A stretch of DNA of 21,557 bases from SIG701 sp045577175 (GCA_045577175.1 JAZNHT010000046.1:1-21557), one strand, 5' to 3'. Numbered from the stretch's first letter, positions 7,661 through 15,797 are shown. The notes: generated from the letters alone by a model not told the origin. A program made the numbers and translations.

Positions 7661-9904
7661 TTACGCTTTCTTTTTCAGCATACCCGAATCCTGTCTCTGC
7701 GCCATGACGAGCCGCCAGTACAGCCCCTTCTGTGCGAGCAATTCCTTGTGCGTGCCGCACTCGACGAGCTTTCCGCGCTCAAGCACGATCAGTCTGTCCG
7801 CGTTGCGGAGCGTGGACAGTCTGTGCGCAATCGCAAACGTGGTACGGTTTTTCGTCAGCTTGTTGATCGCGTCCTGGATCAGCTTCTCCGTCTCCGTATC
7901 CAATGCCGCCGTCGCTTCGTCCAAAATCAGAATCTGCGGATCGTGAATGAGCGCACGGGCGATCGCCACGCGCTGTCTCTCGCCGCCCGAGAGGGAGTAT
8001 CCCTTCTCACCGACCATGGTGTTATATCCCTCGGGAAGATTCACGATAAAATCGTGCGCGTTGGCGAGCTTTGCCGCCGCCACGACCTCATCATCCGTTG
8101 CAAGCGGCTTGGAATAGCGGATATTATCCCGGATGGAGCCGGAAAACAGGTGCGTCTCCTGCAAAACGACACCGATCTGCGAACGAAGCGCATTCTGCGA
8201 AATATCCTTGATGTTGACGTCATCCACGTAAATCGCGCCCTCAGTCACGTCATACAGTCGCATGAGCAGATTGACGAGCGTTGTTTTACCCGAGCCCGAA
8301 TGTCCGACGATGCCGATCATCTCGCCCTTTTTCACATCGAGATTGATGTGTTCGAGAACGGGATTGTACGATTCGTAGCCGAACGTCACGTTTTCAAAGC
8401 GGATATCGCCCTCAAAGCGGATGTCGATCGGCATACTGATGTCCGCAACCTCCGGCTCCTCCTCCAGAATCTCAAGCACCTTGCCGAGGGAGGTAAGGAA
8501 GTTGGAGATATTACGCGGAATAAACGTGATATACATAAGCGGTCCGTAGATGATATTCGCGTAGGAGTTGAACTGGTGCAGTTCGCCGACCGTCATATCG
8601 CCGCGGAAAAGCATATAGTTTCCGTAAAACAGAATCAGATACGAGCCGAAACGGACAGCGAAGCCAAGCAAAGGAAAAATCGTATCAAACAGCTTCGCAT
8701 TTGATTCGCTTTGCTTTGCCGCCCTCTCCGTTGCGTCGGAGAAGCGCTTGATTTCTCTCTCCTCCGAGCCGAACGTCTTGACGACACGGATACCGTTCAG
8801 CGTATCCTGCAAAAGCTGATTGACGCGGCGGTTGAGCATCCAGTTTTTGCGATTGCGGTACTGCATCGTATCCCAGAACTTCTTAATCAGGAACACAACA
8901 AGCGGAATCGGCACGAACACGAACGCACTCATCAGCGGATTCATGCCGAGCAGAAGAACGATCGCGAGCACGAAGGACACAATCTGCACAAACAGGCTCG
9001 GCAGCTGTCCCGTCATGAATCCCTGCACGGTGCCGACGTCGCCGCTGATACGCCCCATGAGATCGCCCGTCGATTTGTTCGAGATGGACGAAAGGGACAG
9101 ATTCTGAATCTTTTCATACAGAAGCGTGCGGAGCATCAGCGTAAATTTGTTGCCCGATAAGGCGTTCATGCGCGTTTGGATGACGGACAGAATCCGCTGG
9201 AACAGATCGATGCTGACGATCGCAATAATAATGAGAATGAAGCCGAACATCGTCTCGCTGCCCGCTTTCACGGGGCGGATCGATTCATTTGTGATGAAAT
9301 CGTTGACGGCAACTCGCTGAATCGCGGGCACGATAAACTGAAACGCGACCGAGAACACCGCGACAAGCAAGGGGAACATAAGCATCAGACGAAGTCCCTT
9401 CGTCAGTCCCCACAGCTTCAGATAAACCTCTTTTTTACTGCGGCAGAATGGGCAGAGCGACGTGCCGCGCACAAACGGCCTGCCGCATTTCGGACAGAAT
9501 TTCTCAGGCTCGCTGTTCGTCAGCGGCTCCCCCGGTGCTTCCTTGGCGGCGGCACGCTCGGCAAGGAGCGTACACGCATTGACAAGCAGCGTATACCGCG
9601 GCAGATTCCGTCCGGAGATAAAGCGGCAGATCAGCGTCGTCGATCCGTCATAGACGGTATAAAACGCGCAGTTGCCGTACATGACCTCGGTCGAAAACTC
9701 GCCGCACCGCGCAAGCTCGTAGGAGCCGACGACACGCCCGTGCAGAAGGCACACGATTTTTTTATCCGTGATCGCTATATATCCGTTCACAAACGATTCT
9801 CCGTAAATGTTGAACGGAACGCAGTACATCAACCTTTCCCCTTCGATCAGCGTGGCATCAAACGCCGCCTGATCCTCCGCGGGAAGCTCATACATCAGTT
9901 TCAT
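7661..9904 (-). CDS. ABC exporter half-transporter with N-terminal PH-like region and zinc ribbon
   Basis: A 747-residue membrane-spanning ABC protein (fused permease and ATPase). Residues about 1-130 form a beta-rich, possibly PH-like, cytoplasmic region of unknown role. A zinc ribbon follows with Cys137, Cys140, Cys151 and Cys154 (CPKCG...CPFC). The six-helix exporter domain spans about 165-480, and the ATPase domain contains GHSGSGKTT (Walker A), LSGGERQR (signature) and ILILDEATAALD (Walker B), with an H-loop in IAHRLST. The ATP-site motifs look intact. The start at 9904 has GGGGAGGA nine bases upstream; 17 further in-frame residues lie upstream but lack a site. It is the last gene of a three-gene operon with the DUF1854 protein and the second ABC gene, with which it probably forms a heterodimer. 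The substrate is unknown. Confidence 0.9.
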   Translation of the reverse strand: MKLMYELPAEDQAAFDATLIEGERLMYCVPFNIYGESFVNGYIAITDKKIVCLLHGRVVGSYELARCGEFSTEVMYGNCAFYTVYDGSTTLICRFISGRNLPRYTLLVNACTLLAERAAAKEAPGEPLTNSEPEKFCPKCGRPFVRGTSLCPFCRSKKEVYLKLWGLTKGLRLMLMFPLLVAVFSVAFQFIVPAIQRVAVNDFITNESIRPVKAGSETMFGFILIIIAIVSIDLFQRILSVIQTRMNALSGNKFTLMLRTLLYEKIQNLSLSSISNKSTGDLMGRISGDVGTVQGFMTGQLPSLFVQIVSFVLAIVLLLGMNPLMSAFVFVPIPLVVFLIKKFWDTMQYRNRKNWMLNRRVNQLLQDTLNGIRVVKTFGSEEREIKRFSDATERAAKQSESNAKLFDTIFPLLGFAVRFGSYLILFYGNYMLFRGDMTVGELHQFNSYANIIYGPLMYITFIPRNISNFLTSLGKVLEILEEEPEVADISMPIDIRFEGDIRFENVTFGYESYNPVLEHINLDVKKGEMIGIVGHSGSGKTTLVNLLMRLYDVTEGAIYVDDVNIKDISQNALRSQIGVVLQETHLFSGSIRDNIRYSKPLATDDEVVAAAKLANAHDFIVNLPEGYNTMVGEKGYSLSGGERQRVAIARALIHDPQILILDEATAALDTETEKLIQDAINKLTKNRTTFAIAHRLSTLRNADRLIVLERGKLVECGTHKELLAQKGLYWRLVMAQRQDSGMLKKKA

Positions 9905-9951
9905 AAAAATTGTCCTCCCCTCAAAGCGGAAAATTTCTCCGCAGAAAGGCA

Positions 9952-10650
9952 TCACATATAGATCTCGATACGGCGGTAGCTGGCACGGTCGAGGGCTTCG
10001 GGATTCGGAATCACAAAGCTGTTTCCGTCCATATCGGCGATATAGACGCGCTTATCCTCCAGCACGCGGATGCTGCCGAACGGGTTATTCAGAATGAACG
10101 ATACCTTCCCCGCAGTCGTCTCCGCTTCCCAGTACGAATAGCCGAATTTCTCCTTCACGGAGAGGATTTTCTTGATCTCGGGGGTGAAGTAGCGAAGCGC
10201 CATTTCTTCATTGATTAAAGTCTGCGTCTCCGCATCGAAATCGGAGAGGCGGCGGATCATGCCGATTTCGGCACCGCGTCCCTTCTTTTTCGTGCTCGGC
10301 TCACGCACGGAGAGAAACTCATTCGGCGCAGATACGGGAAACGAACGGAGAACAATCACGCGCTCAAACGCTTCGACTCCCTCGGGACCGTCGATCTCCA
10401 AAGAGATCATACCGCCCTTCGATCTCGTAAACCGAGCGTTTTCCGGTGTCAGATCGATGGACTGCCGCCGCTTGAACAGATCCGACGCGTCCACGTCGTC
10501 CTCGTCATCCTCCGCCTCCGAAGCTGGAGATTCCGCCGGCTTTTCCGCCGCCGTCTCTTTTACCGCTTCCTTCTTTTCTTCCTTCTTTTCCTCGGTTTTG
10601 GCTTCCGATTTTTCCTCGGTCAAAGCCGTAGCCTTCTTCTTTTCTTCCAT
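9952..10650 (-). CDS. DUF1854 family protein, ABC-transporter associated
   Basis: A 232-residue cytoplasmic protein. The first 60 or so residues are a Lys/Glu/Ala-rich, probably disordered tail, and the rest (from about residue 70) is a beta-rich domain matching DUF1854 in pattern: IDLTPENARFTRSKGG near its start, then MIRRLSDFDAET, LRYFTPEIKKI, YWEAETTAGKVSFILNNP and the Tyr-rich end. I chose ATG 10650 because GGAAGG precedes it by seven bases; the open frame runs further upstream but overlaps the previous gene. It lies between two ABC genes (32 bases from one, 47 from the other). DUF1854 proteins are known beside such exporters and in some bacteria are named as linked to cyanophycin metabolism; no cyanophycin gene is seen here, so that role is not transferred. 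Confidence 0.82.
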   Translation of the reverse strand: MEEKKKATALTEEKSEAKTEEKKEEKKEAVKETAAEKPAESPASEAEDDEDDVDASDLFKRRQSIDLTPENARFTRSKGGMISLEIDGPEGVEAFERVIVLRSFPVSAPNEFLSVREPSTKKKGRGAEIGMIRRLSDFDAETQTLINEEMALRYFTPEIKKILSVKEKFGYSYWEAETTAGKVSFILNNPFGSIRVLEDKRVYIADMDGNSFVIPNPEALDRASYRRIEIYM

Positions 10651-10682
10651 AATCGTACCTTCCTTTCCGTCAAGCAATTCGC

Positions 10683-13094
10683 TCACATACCGCTGAGCAC
10701 CTTTTTCATCGCCTGACTTTGGAGTGTATAGAGCTTGTAGTAAACGCCTTTTTTCTCCAGAAGCTCGTCGGGAGTTCCCTCCTCGGCGATCTCTCCGTTT
10801 TCGATGGCGAACAAGTAGTTGCAATCCTTGAGCGTGGAGAGTCTGTGCGCAATCGTGATCGTGGTGCGTCCCTCAATCAGCTTCGCAAGTGCGTCGCCGA
10901 TCAGCCTTTCCGTCTCCGTATCCATCGCGGCGGTCGCCTCGTCCAGAATCAAAATGGAGGGCGAGAGCAAAAGCGCACGGGCGATGGAGACACGCTGTTT
11001 TTCACCGCCGGAGAGCGCACGGCTACCCGTACCGACCTCCGTTTCATACCCCTGCGGCAGCTGCTCGATGAAATCGTGCGCGTTTGCCGCACGGGCGGCG
11101 GCGATCACTTCCTCCATCGTTGCGTCGGGGCGTGCGTAGCGAATATTCTCCGCAATCGTGCCGCGGAAGAGGAAAATCTCCTGCGAAACGATAGCGATAT
11201 TCCGTCTGAGGCACTCGCTCTTGATATTGCGCACATCCACGCCGTCGATTGTGATCGATCCCGACACGGTATCGTACATGCGCGTGATGAGATTGGCAAT
11301 TGTGCTCTTGCCGCTACCCGTATGTCCGACAAGACCGATGTTGTCTCCCGCGTGGATTTTGATATTCACGTTTTTGAGGATCGGTCTGTTCGGGTTGTAG
11401 TGGAAGCAGACATCCTTGAACTCAATTTCGCCGCGGATGGTCTCAAGATCGACTGCATCGTGCGCGTCGGCGATGTCGGGCGTCGCGTCGAGAATTTCAA
11501 ACATACGCTGGGCGGCGTTGATCGTATCGGTCAGCATATTCGTGAAGTTTGTGAAAAACTGCAAAGGACCGAAGATCATGCCTATGTAGCCGAGATACGC
11601 GGAAAATTCGCCGTAGGTCATGCTCTCGCCCATGACGGAGATACCGCCGAAGCCCCAGATCGCCTGCGAGGACATACCGATCAGGAGGCTGACCACGGGA
11701 AAAATCGTAAGCCATGTGAGATTCGTTTTCAGATTTGCCTTATACAAACGCTCGGAGTAGCCGTAGAAGCGGTGCGTCTCCTCCGCCTCCTTCGCAAACG
11801 CCTTGACGACACGCACGCCGTTCAAGGAATCGCCGAGCATGGACGTCATCGCGGAGGAGGCTCGCCACTGCCTTGTATACATGCGCCAGAAGCGCGGCAG
11901 GGTGAATTTGAAAATGCAGACAATGATCGGCACGGGAATGAACACAATCAGCGTGAGCTTCCAGTTCATGATGAAGAGGAAGATCGTCAGTCCGATGAAG
12001 TTCAGTCCGTTGATGATAAGGTTCGGCACGCCGTCGATGTAAAACGCGCGGATGCGGTCGGCATCGTAATTGACGCGGTTGATGAGCCGTCCCGTGGGGT
12101 TGTTGTTGAAATACCCGAGGGAGAGGTGCTGCATCGCAGTGAACACATCCACCTTCATCGTGCGCGTCACCCATGTGGACATCCGCGCCATGCTGCGGTT
12201 TTGCAGAATATTGATACCGAGCGAAACGAGTGCCATGCCGAAAATTACACCGAGCACGATGGCGAGCTTTTCCACCGTGTGCCAGATGCCGTCGGAATCA
12301 ATGACGCGGTCGTACAGAATCTTACCGCTGAGAATCGGGTTGATGAGTGAGATTCCGGATGCGGCGACCATGCAAAGAAGCACCGCACCGAGCTGTACCT
12401 TAAACGGTCCGAAATATCCGAGCAGCCGTTTCATCAAAGCGCCGCGGTCAATGCAGTCCGAGCAGATTTTCCGGTGCTGATCCTCATAGACCTTGCCGCA
12501 CTTCGGGCACTTTTTGTTAAACTGATCGAAAACCTGATCATCCTCGGTGATCTCGTCGCCGCGCTGAAGGCGGTCAACGATCCCGAGAAAGGCGAACAGA
12601 CGCTGCTTGACGGAATTTGTGCAGAATCCGGCGACAAACGCCGTTTTGCCCTCGTTCCATTTTTCGAGGATTTCGTCCTTCTCCTCGTCCTCCATCCCCT
12701 CCGTGTCGGGACGGGGATCGTCGTGCTTCTGATACACAATTCGGTTGGACGACGCAAAATTATCGACAACGGAATCCGTGTAGATTTCCAAATCGAGTGC
12801 ATCCGCAAACGTGACAGTCGTCGCACGCAGATGCGCGGTCGGATTCAGAATCGAGCTTACGGATTTTTTGTACTTTTTCTCCTCCTCGGCGCTCAGATCA
12901 CTCCGAATCGTATCGGCGTCTCCGAGCAGGCGGAGGATTGCGCGGCGGCTCTTATCGTACACAAGCCAGCTCTCCCCGTACCGCCCGTCAAAATCGAGAT
13001 CGAGACGAACGGCAAGGACGGCATCCTCAAGCAGATAGCCCGCGTCCGTAATCGCACGCGCGGCGGCTGTACTCAGCGAATCCAGCGGCAGCAT
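10683..13094 (-). CDS. ABC exporter half-transporter with N-terminal accessory region and zinc ribbon
   Basis: An 803-residue fused permease-ATPase, first gene of the ABC-DUF1854-ABC operon. Residues 1-190 are an unassigned cytoplasmic region whose pattern (ESWLVYDKSRRAILRLLGD) suggests a PH-like fold comparable to the partner's. A zinc ribbon has Cys196, Cys199, Cys211 and Cys214 (CPKCGKVY...CSDC). The exporter membrane domain spans about 220-540. The ATPase domain carries GHTGSGKS, LSGGEKQR and ILILDEATAAMD, all intact, and IAHRLST. The start at ATG 13094 has GGGAGG six bases upstream; 24 more in-frame codons upstream are less likely. Having a zinc ribbon directly before the membrane domain in both subunits is unusual among ABC exporters and is the hallmark of this operon. 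Confidence 0.9.
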   Translation of the reverse strand: MLPLDSLSTAAARAITDAGYLLEDAVLAVRLDLDFDGRYGESWLVYDKSRRAILRLLGDADTIRSDLSAEEEKKYKKSVSSILNPTAHLRATTVTFADALDLEIYTDSVVDNFASSNRIVYQKHDDPRPDTEGMEDEEKDEILEKWNEGKTAFVAGFCTNSVKQRLFAFLGIVDRLQRGDEITEDDQVFDQFNKKCPKCGKVYEDQHRKICSDCIDRGALMKRLLGYFGPFKVQLGAVLLCMVAASGISLINPILSGKILYDRVIDSDGIWHTVEKLAIVLGVIFGMALVSLGINILQNRSMARMSTWVTRTMKVDVFTAMQHLSLGYFNNNPTGRLINRVNYDADRIRAFYIDGVPNLIINGLNFIGLTIFLFIMNWKLTLIVFIPVPIIVCIFKFTLPRFWRMYTRQWRASSAMTSMLGDSLNGVRVVKAFAKEAEETHRFYGYSERLYKANLKTNLTWLTIFPVVSLLIGMSSQAIWGFGGISVMGESMTYGEFSAYLGYIGMIFGPLQFFTNFTNMLTDTINAAQRMFEILDATPDIADAHDAVDLETIRGEIEFKDVCFHYNPNRPILKNVNIKIHAGDNIGLVGHTGSGKSTIANLITRMYDTVSGSITIDGVDVRNIKSECLRRNIAIVSQEIFLFRGTIAENIRYARPDATMEEVIAAARAANAHDFIEQLPQGYETEVGTGSRALSGGEKQRVSIARALLLSPSILILDEATAAMDTETERLIGDALAKLIEGRTTITIAHRLSTLKDCNYLFAIENGEIAEEGTPDELLEKKGVYYKLYTLQSQAMKKVLSGM

Positions 13095-13168
13095 ACTATC
13101 CCTCCCACTCAAACGGTAAATTTGTTTGTAAAAATTTTGCTCTACCGCTTTTCGGCGGCAAAACAATA

Positions 13169-13177
13169 TGGTATAAT
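13169..13177 (+). promoter_or_regulatory. Extended -10 promoter of the small unknown gene
   Basis: TGG directly precedes TATAAT (13172-13177), an extended -10, 30 bases before the start codon. The -35 region (TTTTCG at 17 bases) is poor, as is common for extended -10 promoters. Confidence 0.55.
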
Positions 13178-13206
13178 GGTACAGATCACCTCACAAGGAG
13201 GCACAC

Positions 13207-13554
13207 ATGAACATTTTTCAGAAACTTTTCAAAAGCAAGAATCCCGACAGCATCCGCTACAAGCGCGATATGGCAAAGCATCTTGACGGACGTGCCCTCA
13301 AATGCGTTCTCGAAAAGAAGGAGGACGGCATTGAGGAGGACATCGGTCACGACGGTGCCATCCTTGTGAAGGATGACGAGCTGCTCGTCTATGCAAGCAT
13401 GGACGTCATTCTTCGCACGAAAATCGCAAATCTTTCTGCGTGGGAGCTTCTTTCCCTTGAGGGCGTTGTCATCACCGCGCCGGATATTGAGCACGGCGGC
13501 GAGGTGCGCAGTGTGATCGCGTACTACAAATACTGGCGCAAGCTCGAAAACTGA
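13207..13554 (+). CDS. Conserved-looking small protein of unknown function
   Basis: A 115-residue soluble protein that I do not recognise. It has an excellent AAGGAGG site six bases before the ATG and an extended -10 promoter, so it is very likely a real gene. The N-terminus is Lys-rich (FQKLFKSKN), the middle is acidic with KDDELLVYASMDVILRTKIANL, and the C-terminus is a predicted beta-alpha segment ending YYKYWRKLEN. No signal peptide, cysteine pair or catalytic motif is visible. It is transcribed divergently from the ABC-DUF1854-ABC operon with about 110 bases between, and converges with the orphan RNA unit, whose terminator hairpin starts four bases after its stop. A role linked to the ABC operon is possible but unsupported. 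Confidence 0.75.
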   Translation: MNIFQKLFKSKNPDSIRYKRDMAKHLDGRALKCVLEKKEDGIEEDIGHDGAILVKDDELLVYASMDVILRTKIANLSAWELLSLEGVVITAPDIEHGGEVRSVIAYYKYWRKLEN

Positions 13555-13705
13555 AAAGGAGTGAGCGCGCTGCTCACTCCCTGAAAATCAACCTGTACGG
13601 CAGCGCACGTACCGAGCCTTGCGGATCGGTATTATTTCGCATATGAGTCCGCCGCCCCTTTGTAAACGGCAAATCACATTTGTTTCATGCAACCTGTTTT
13701 TCCGT
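13555..13705 (-). ncRNA. Orphan small RNA candidate (unidentified class)
   Basis: An independent minus-strand transcription unit of about 150 bases. It has a consensus promoter (13712-13740), and ends in a 9-bp hairpin (13558-13566 with 13572-13580) followed on the minus strand by TTTTC. The predicted fold includes a hairpin with a GCAA tetraloop (arms TACCGA and TCGGTA, about 13610-13632), enclosed by a 10-bp helix with one mismatch and one wobble (GGCGGCGGAC with GTGCGCTGCC), and a 5' helix around ACGG and CCGT. ACAGGTTG occurs twice (near the 5' end and before the terminator). I compared it from memory with 6S, SRP, tmRNA, RNase P and common riboswitches and found no match. It also contains a 22-codon ORF (13574-13642), so a small peptide is an alternative. 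Confidence 0.55.
13558..13580 (-). terminator. Terminator of the orphan RNA
   Basis: A 9-bp perfect stem GGAGTGAGC with GCTCACTCC, loop of five. On the minus strand it runs into TTTTC; on the plus strand there is no T-run, so it serves the minus-strand unit, although the plus-strand gene ends right beside it. Confidence 0.65.
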
Positions 13706-13711
13706 GCCTTA

Positions 13712-13740
13712 ACTGTAACACATCAAAACCCATTTGTCAA
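13712..13740 (-). promoter_or_regulatory. Strong promoter with A/T-tract upstream region for the orphan RNA
   Basis: On the minus strand TTGACA (13735-13740), a 17-base spacer and TACAGT (13712-13717). Directly upstream (13741-13790) are repeated A and T tracts of the kind that act as UP elements at stable-RNA promoters. No coding gene lies downstream on this strand before the terminator. Confidence 0.75.
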
Positions 13741-13800
13741 TGTTTTTTGCTAAATTTTTCAAAAAATTTTTTTGCATTGTATTTTCAGCCGCAGCAAAAG

Positions 13801-13832
13801 CAGCTCCGCCCGTCAAAAAACGGGCGGAGCTG
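13801..13832 (-). terminator. Terminator of the oxidoreductase-SDR operon
   Basis: A perfect 13-bp GC-rich stem (13801-13813 with 13820-13832, six-base loop) five bases after the SDR stop; on the minus strand it is followed by CTTTTG. The T-tract is short, but the stem is very stable. Confidence 0.8.
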
Positions 13833-13837
13833 TAGTA

Positions 13838-14599
13838 TTATCGTTTTTTCTGCTGCTTCAGCCAGATGCGCATAACAATCTTATGCGGAAGCAGTTTTGT
13901 GGCAAGCACCTGCGCCTTCACGGGAAATCCGCACACAGACACGTCCTTGCCGCGCTTCATGTCCTTCATCGCGGTCTTTACGACCTGATCCGCATCGTAG
14001 AAGCGGTTGTAGTAACAGATCGTATCGTCCTTGACGGCGTGATCGAAAAACTCGGTACGTACCCAGCCCGGGCAAACCGCCATGACGCGGATGCCGGCAT
14101 GGCGAAGCTCCGCATTCAGCGCACGGGAGAACGAAAGTACGAACGCCTTCGTCGCGCCGTACACGCCGATATACGGCACCGGCTGAAACGCGGAGAGCGA
14201 GCCTATCTGATAGATACACCCGCCCGCCTTCATAAACGGAAGCGTCACATACGTCATCGCCATGAGCGCCTTTGTATTCAGATCAATCATCTCCCGATAA
14301 TCGTCAAGCGACGAATCCCGAAACGCGCAGAACTTTCCCGAGCCGCCCGCATTGACAAGGATCGCCACGTCCGGCTTTTCCGACTCAAGCAGGGATTTGT
14401 ACGCATCAATGCTTTCGTCCTTCGTCAGATCCAAAGGAAGAATCCGCAAGGGCGCACGCGTCTCCTTGGCAAGCGTCTCCAGCCGTTCACGGCGGCGGGC
14501 GATCACCCAGATTTCATCGAGCGTTTCGGACAGATCGATCCTGCGGACAAATTCACGTCCCATGCCGGAGGACGCGCCCGTAATGACGGCAATTCTCAT
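13838..14599 (-). CDS. Short-chain dehydrogenase/reductase (SDR)
   Basis: A 253-residue NAD(P)-dependent classical SDR. It has the TGASSGMG cofactor loop (7-14), DLT after the fourth strand, NAG (83-85), Asn108, Ser134 (GSLSAF) and the YGATK motif with Tyr147 and Lys151: a complete catalytic set. An Arg-rich segment after strand two (ARRRERL) favours NADP over NAD, an inference from the family. The C-terminus is basic (WLKQQKKR). The start has GAGAGGG five bases upstream, overlapping the stop region of the preceding gene, so translation is probably coupled. It forms a two-gene operon with the Gfo/Idh/MocA oxidoreductase. The pattern is like the YqjQ/DltE-type SDRs, but the substrate cannot be read from sequence. 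Confidence 0.92.
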   Translation of the reverse strand: MRIAVITGASSGMGREFVRRIDLSETLDEIWVIARRRERLETLAKETRAPLRILPLDLTKDESIDAYKSLLESEKPDVAILVNAGGSGKFCAFRDSSLDDYREMIDLNTKALMAMTYVTLPFMKAGGCIYQIGSLSAFQPVPYIGVYGATKAFVLSFSRALNAELRHAGIRVMAVCPGWVRTEFFDHAVKDDTICYYNRFYDADQVVKTAMKDMKRGKDVSVCGFPVKAQVLATKLLPHKIVMRIWLKQQKKR

Positions 14600-14609
14600 C
14601 GGTACCCTC

Positions 14610-15695
14610 TCAGCTGAAATATACGGTCTTGTCCGTCTGTGCGGATTCGTAGACCGCGCGCACGATGCGCACGCTCTTGATCGCCTCGGCAGGCATAATC
14701 TGCGGATCGCGGTCGCTTAAAACCGCGTCGATCATGTCCTCCACGACAGACTGATGTCCGACAATGTGCCCGGGATTTTCCTCAAGATAGCCCGGATTGC
14801 CTCTGCCGTACCGCGCGAGCATTTCTTCCTCTTCCTCTTCCTCATCGCACGCGTCCAGCCCGAGCAGCTCGGCGAAATCGTCGGAGAACTCCTTAATCTT
14901 CCACGTTTTGAGCACGTCCTGATCCGCCTCAACCGAGCCGTTCGTTCCGTACACCTGAATATCGGTGGAGATCCCGGGATACGCGCACGTCGTTGTCACA
15001 AAGGAAGCAAGCGCACCGCTTCTGAAGCGGATCGTGGACACGGTCGTATCCTCCGTATCCATATCGTGATTGTAAATATCCATCTGGGACGAGACGCTTT
15101 CGACCTCACCCATGAGCCACTGCATCAGATCGACCGTATGCACGGACTGGTTCATCAAGGAGCCGCCGCCGTCCATTTCCCACGTGCCGTGCCAGCCGTT
15201 GTAGTAATCCTGCTTGCGGTACCATTTGACGGCAAATGTGCCGAGAAATACCCGTCCGAGATGACCCGACTCGATCGCCTGCTTGATCGGGAGCATGTCC
15301 ACGTTGTTACGGTTTTGATGCACGACGCCTGCCTTCATGCCCGTCTCCAGCCGCACCTTTTCGATTCTCTCCGCCGCCTCCGGCGTGATGTCGATCGGCT
15401 TCTCAATGAGGACGTGCTTACCGGCACGCATAGCGCGCTCCGCGTACTCCGCGTGCATGGCAGACGGCAGACAAATGCTGACAATATCGATTTCGGGATC
15501 CTTTATCATCTCGTCAAAATCGAGATACTTTTTCGTTCCCGGATACTTTTTGACGATGGCATCCATCTTTTCTTCAATCAGATCGCAGACCGCGACAAGA
15601 CGCGCGTTTTCCGACACCGCCGCCGCATCCGCGTGTGCTTTTCCGATACCGAGTCCGGCGACGGCATACCCGATCTTCCGCCCGTTTGTATTCAT
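14610..15695 (-). CDS. Gfo/Idh/MocA family oxidoreductase
   Basis: A 361-residue NAD(P)-dependent sugar or inositol-type dehydrogenase. The N-terminal Rossmann domain starts with YAVAGLGIGKAHADAA and has VSICLPSAMHAEYAERA and the EKPID motif, whose Lys is the family's catalytic-site residue. The C-terminal alpha/beta domain includes GGGSLMNQSVHTVDLMQWLMG with the conserved Asp/His arrangement. A run of seven Glu (following DACDEE) in the C-terminal domain comes from a GA-rich microsatellite and is not part of the family core. I chose ATG 15695, with AGGAG eight bases upstream, over an in-frame start at 15716. It has its own promoter and is followed after ten bases by the SDR gene. The substrate is unknown. 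Confidence 0.92.
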   Translation of the reverse strand: MNTNGRKIGYAVAGLGIGKAHADAAAVSENARLVAVCDLIEEKMDAIVKKYPGTKKYLDFDEMIKDPEIDIVSICLPSAMHAEYAERAMRAGKHVLIEKPIDITPEAAERIEKVRLETGMKAGVVHQNRNNVDMLPIKQAIESGHLGRVFLGTFAVKWYRKQDYYNGWHGTWEMDGGGSLMNQSVHTVDLMQWLMGEVESVSSQMDIYNHDMDTEDTTVSTIRFRSGALASFVTTTCAYPGISTDIQVYGTNGSVEADQDVLKTWKIKEFSDDFAELLGLDACDEEEEEEEMLARYGRGNPGYLEENPGHIVGHQSVVEDMIDAVLSDRDPQIMPAEAIKSVRIVRAVYESAQTDKTVYFS

Positions 15696-15738
15696 AGTAT
15701 TCGCTCCTGTTGACACAGTTTAATCTTATCTTTACTAT

Positions 15739-15766
15739 ATTATAAACGCTTTCCGCGAATTTGCAA
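15739..15766 (-). promoter_or_regulatory. Promoter of the oxidoreductase-SDR operon
   Basis: On the minus strand TTGCAA (15761-15766), a 16-base spacer and a perfect TATAAT (15739-15744), giving a short leader of about 40 bases before the chosen start. Confidence 0.7.
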
Positions 15767-15797
15767 TAGAAAAAGGAAAATTTCGAAAAATTTTCAC

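Noticed and set aside
10651..10824. N-terminal extension of the DUF1854 frame
   Set aside because: It overlaps the end of the preceding ABC gene, and a good ribosome site marks the ATG at 10650.
10719..12350. 543-codon plus-strand open frame opposite the second ABC gene
   Set aside because: Antisense to intact ABC motifs, composition rich in His/Arg/Asp, no recognisable domain; a shadow frame. The same applies to the plus-strand frames at 5440-6558, 7748-8704, 15812-16657 and 19335-20456.
13555..13705. Idea that the orphan RNA is 6S RNA, SRP RNA or a riboswitch
   Set aside because: The 5' and 3' ends do not form the 6S closing stem, the SRP core motif is absent, and no gene follows on that strand for a riboswitch to control.
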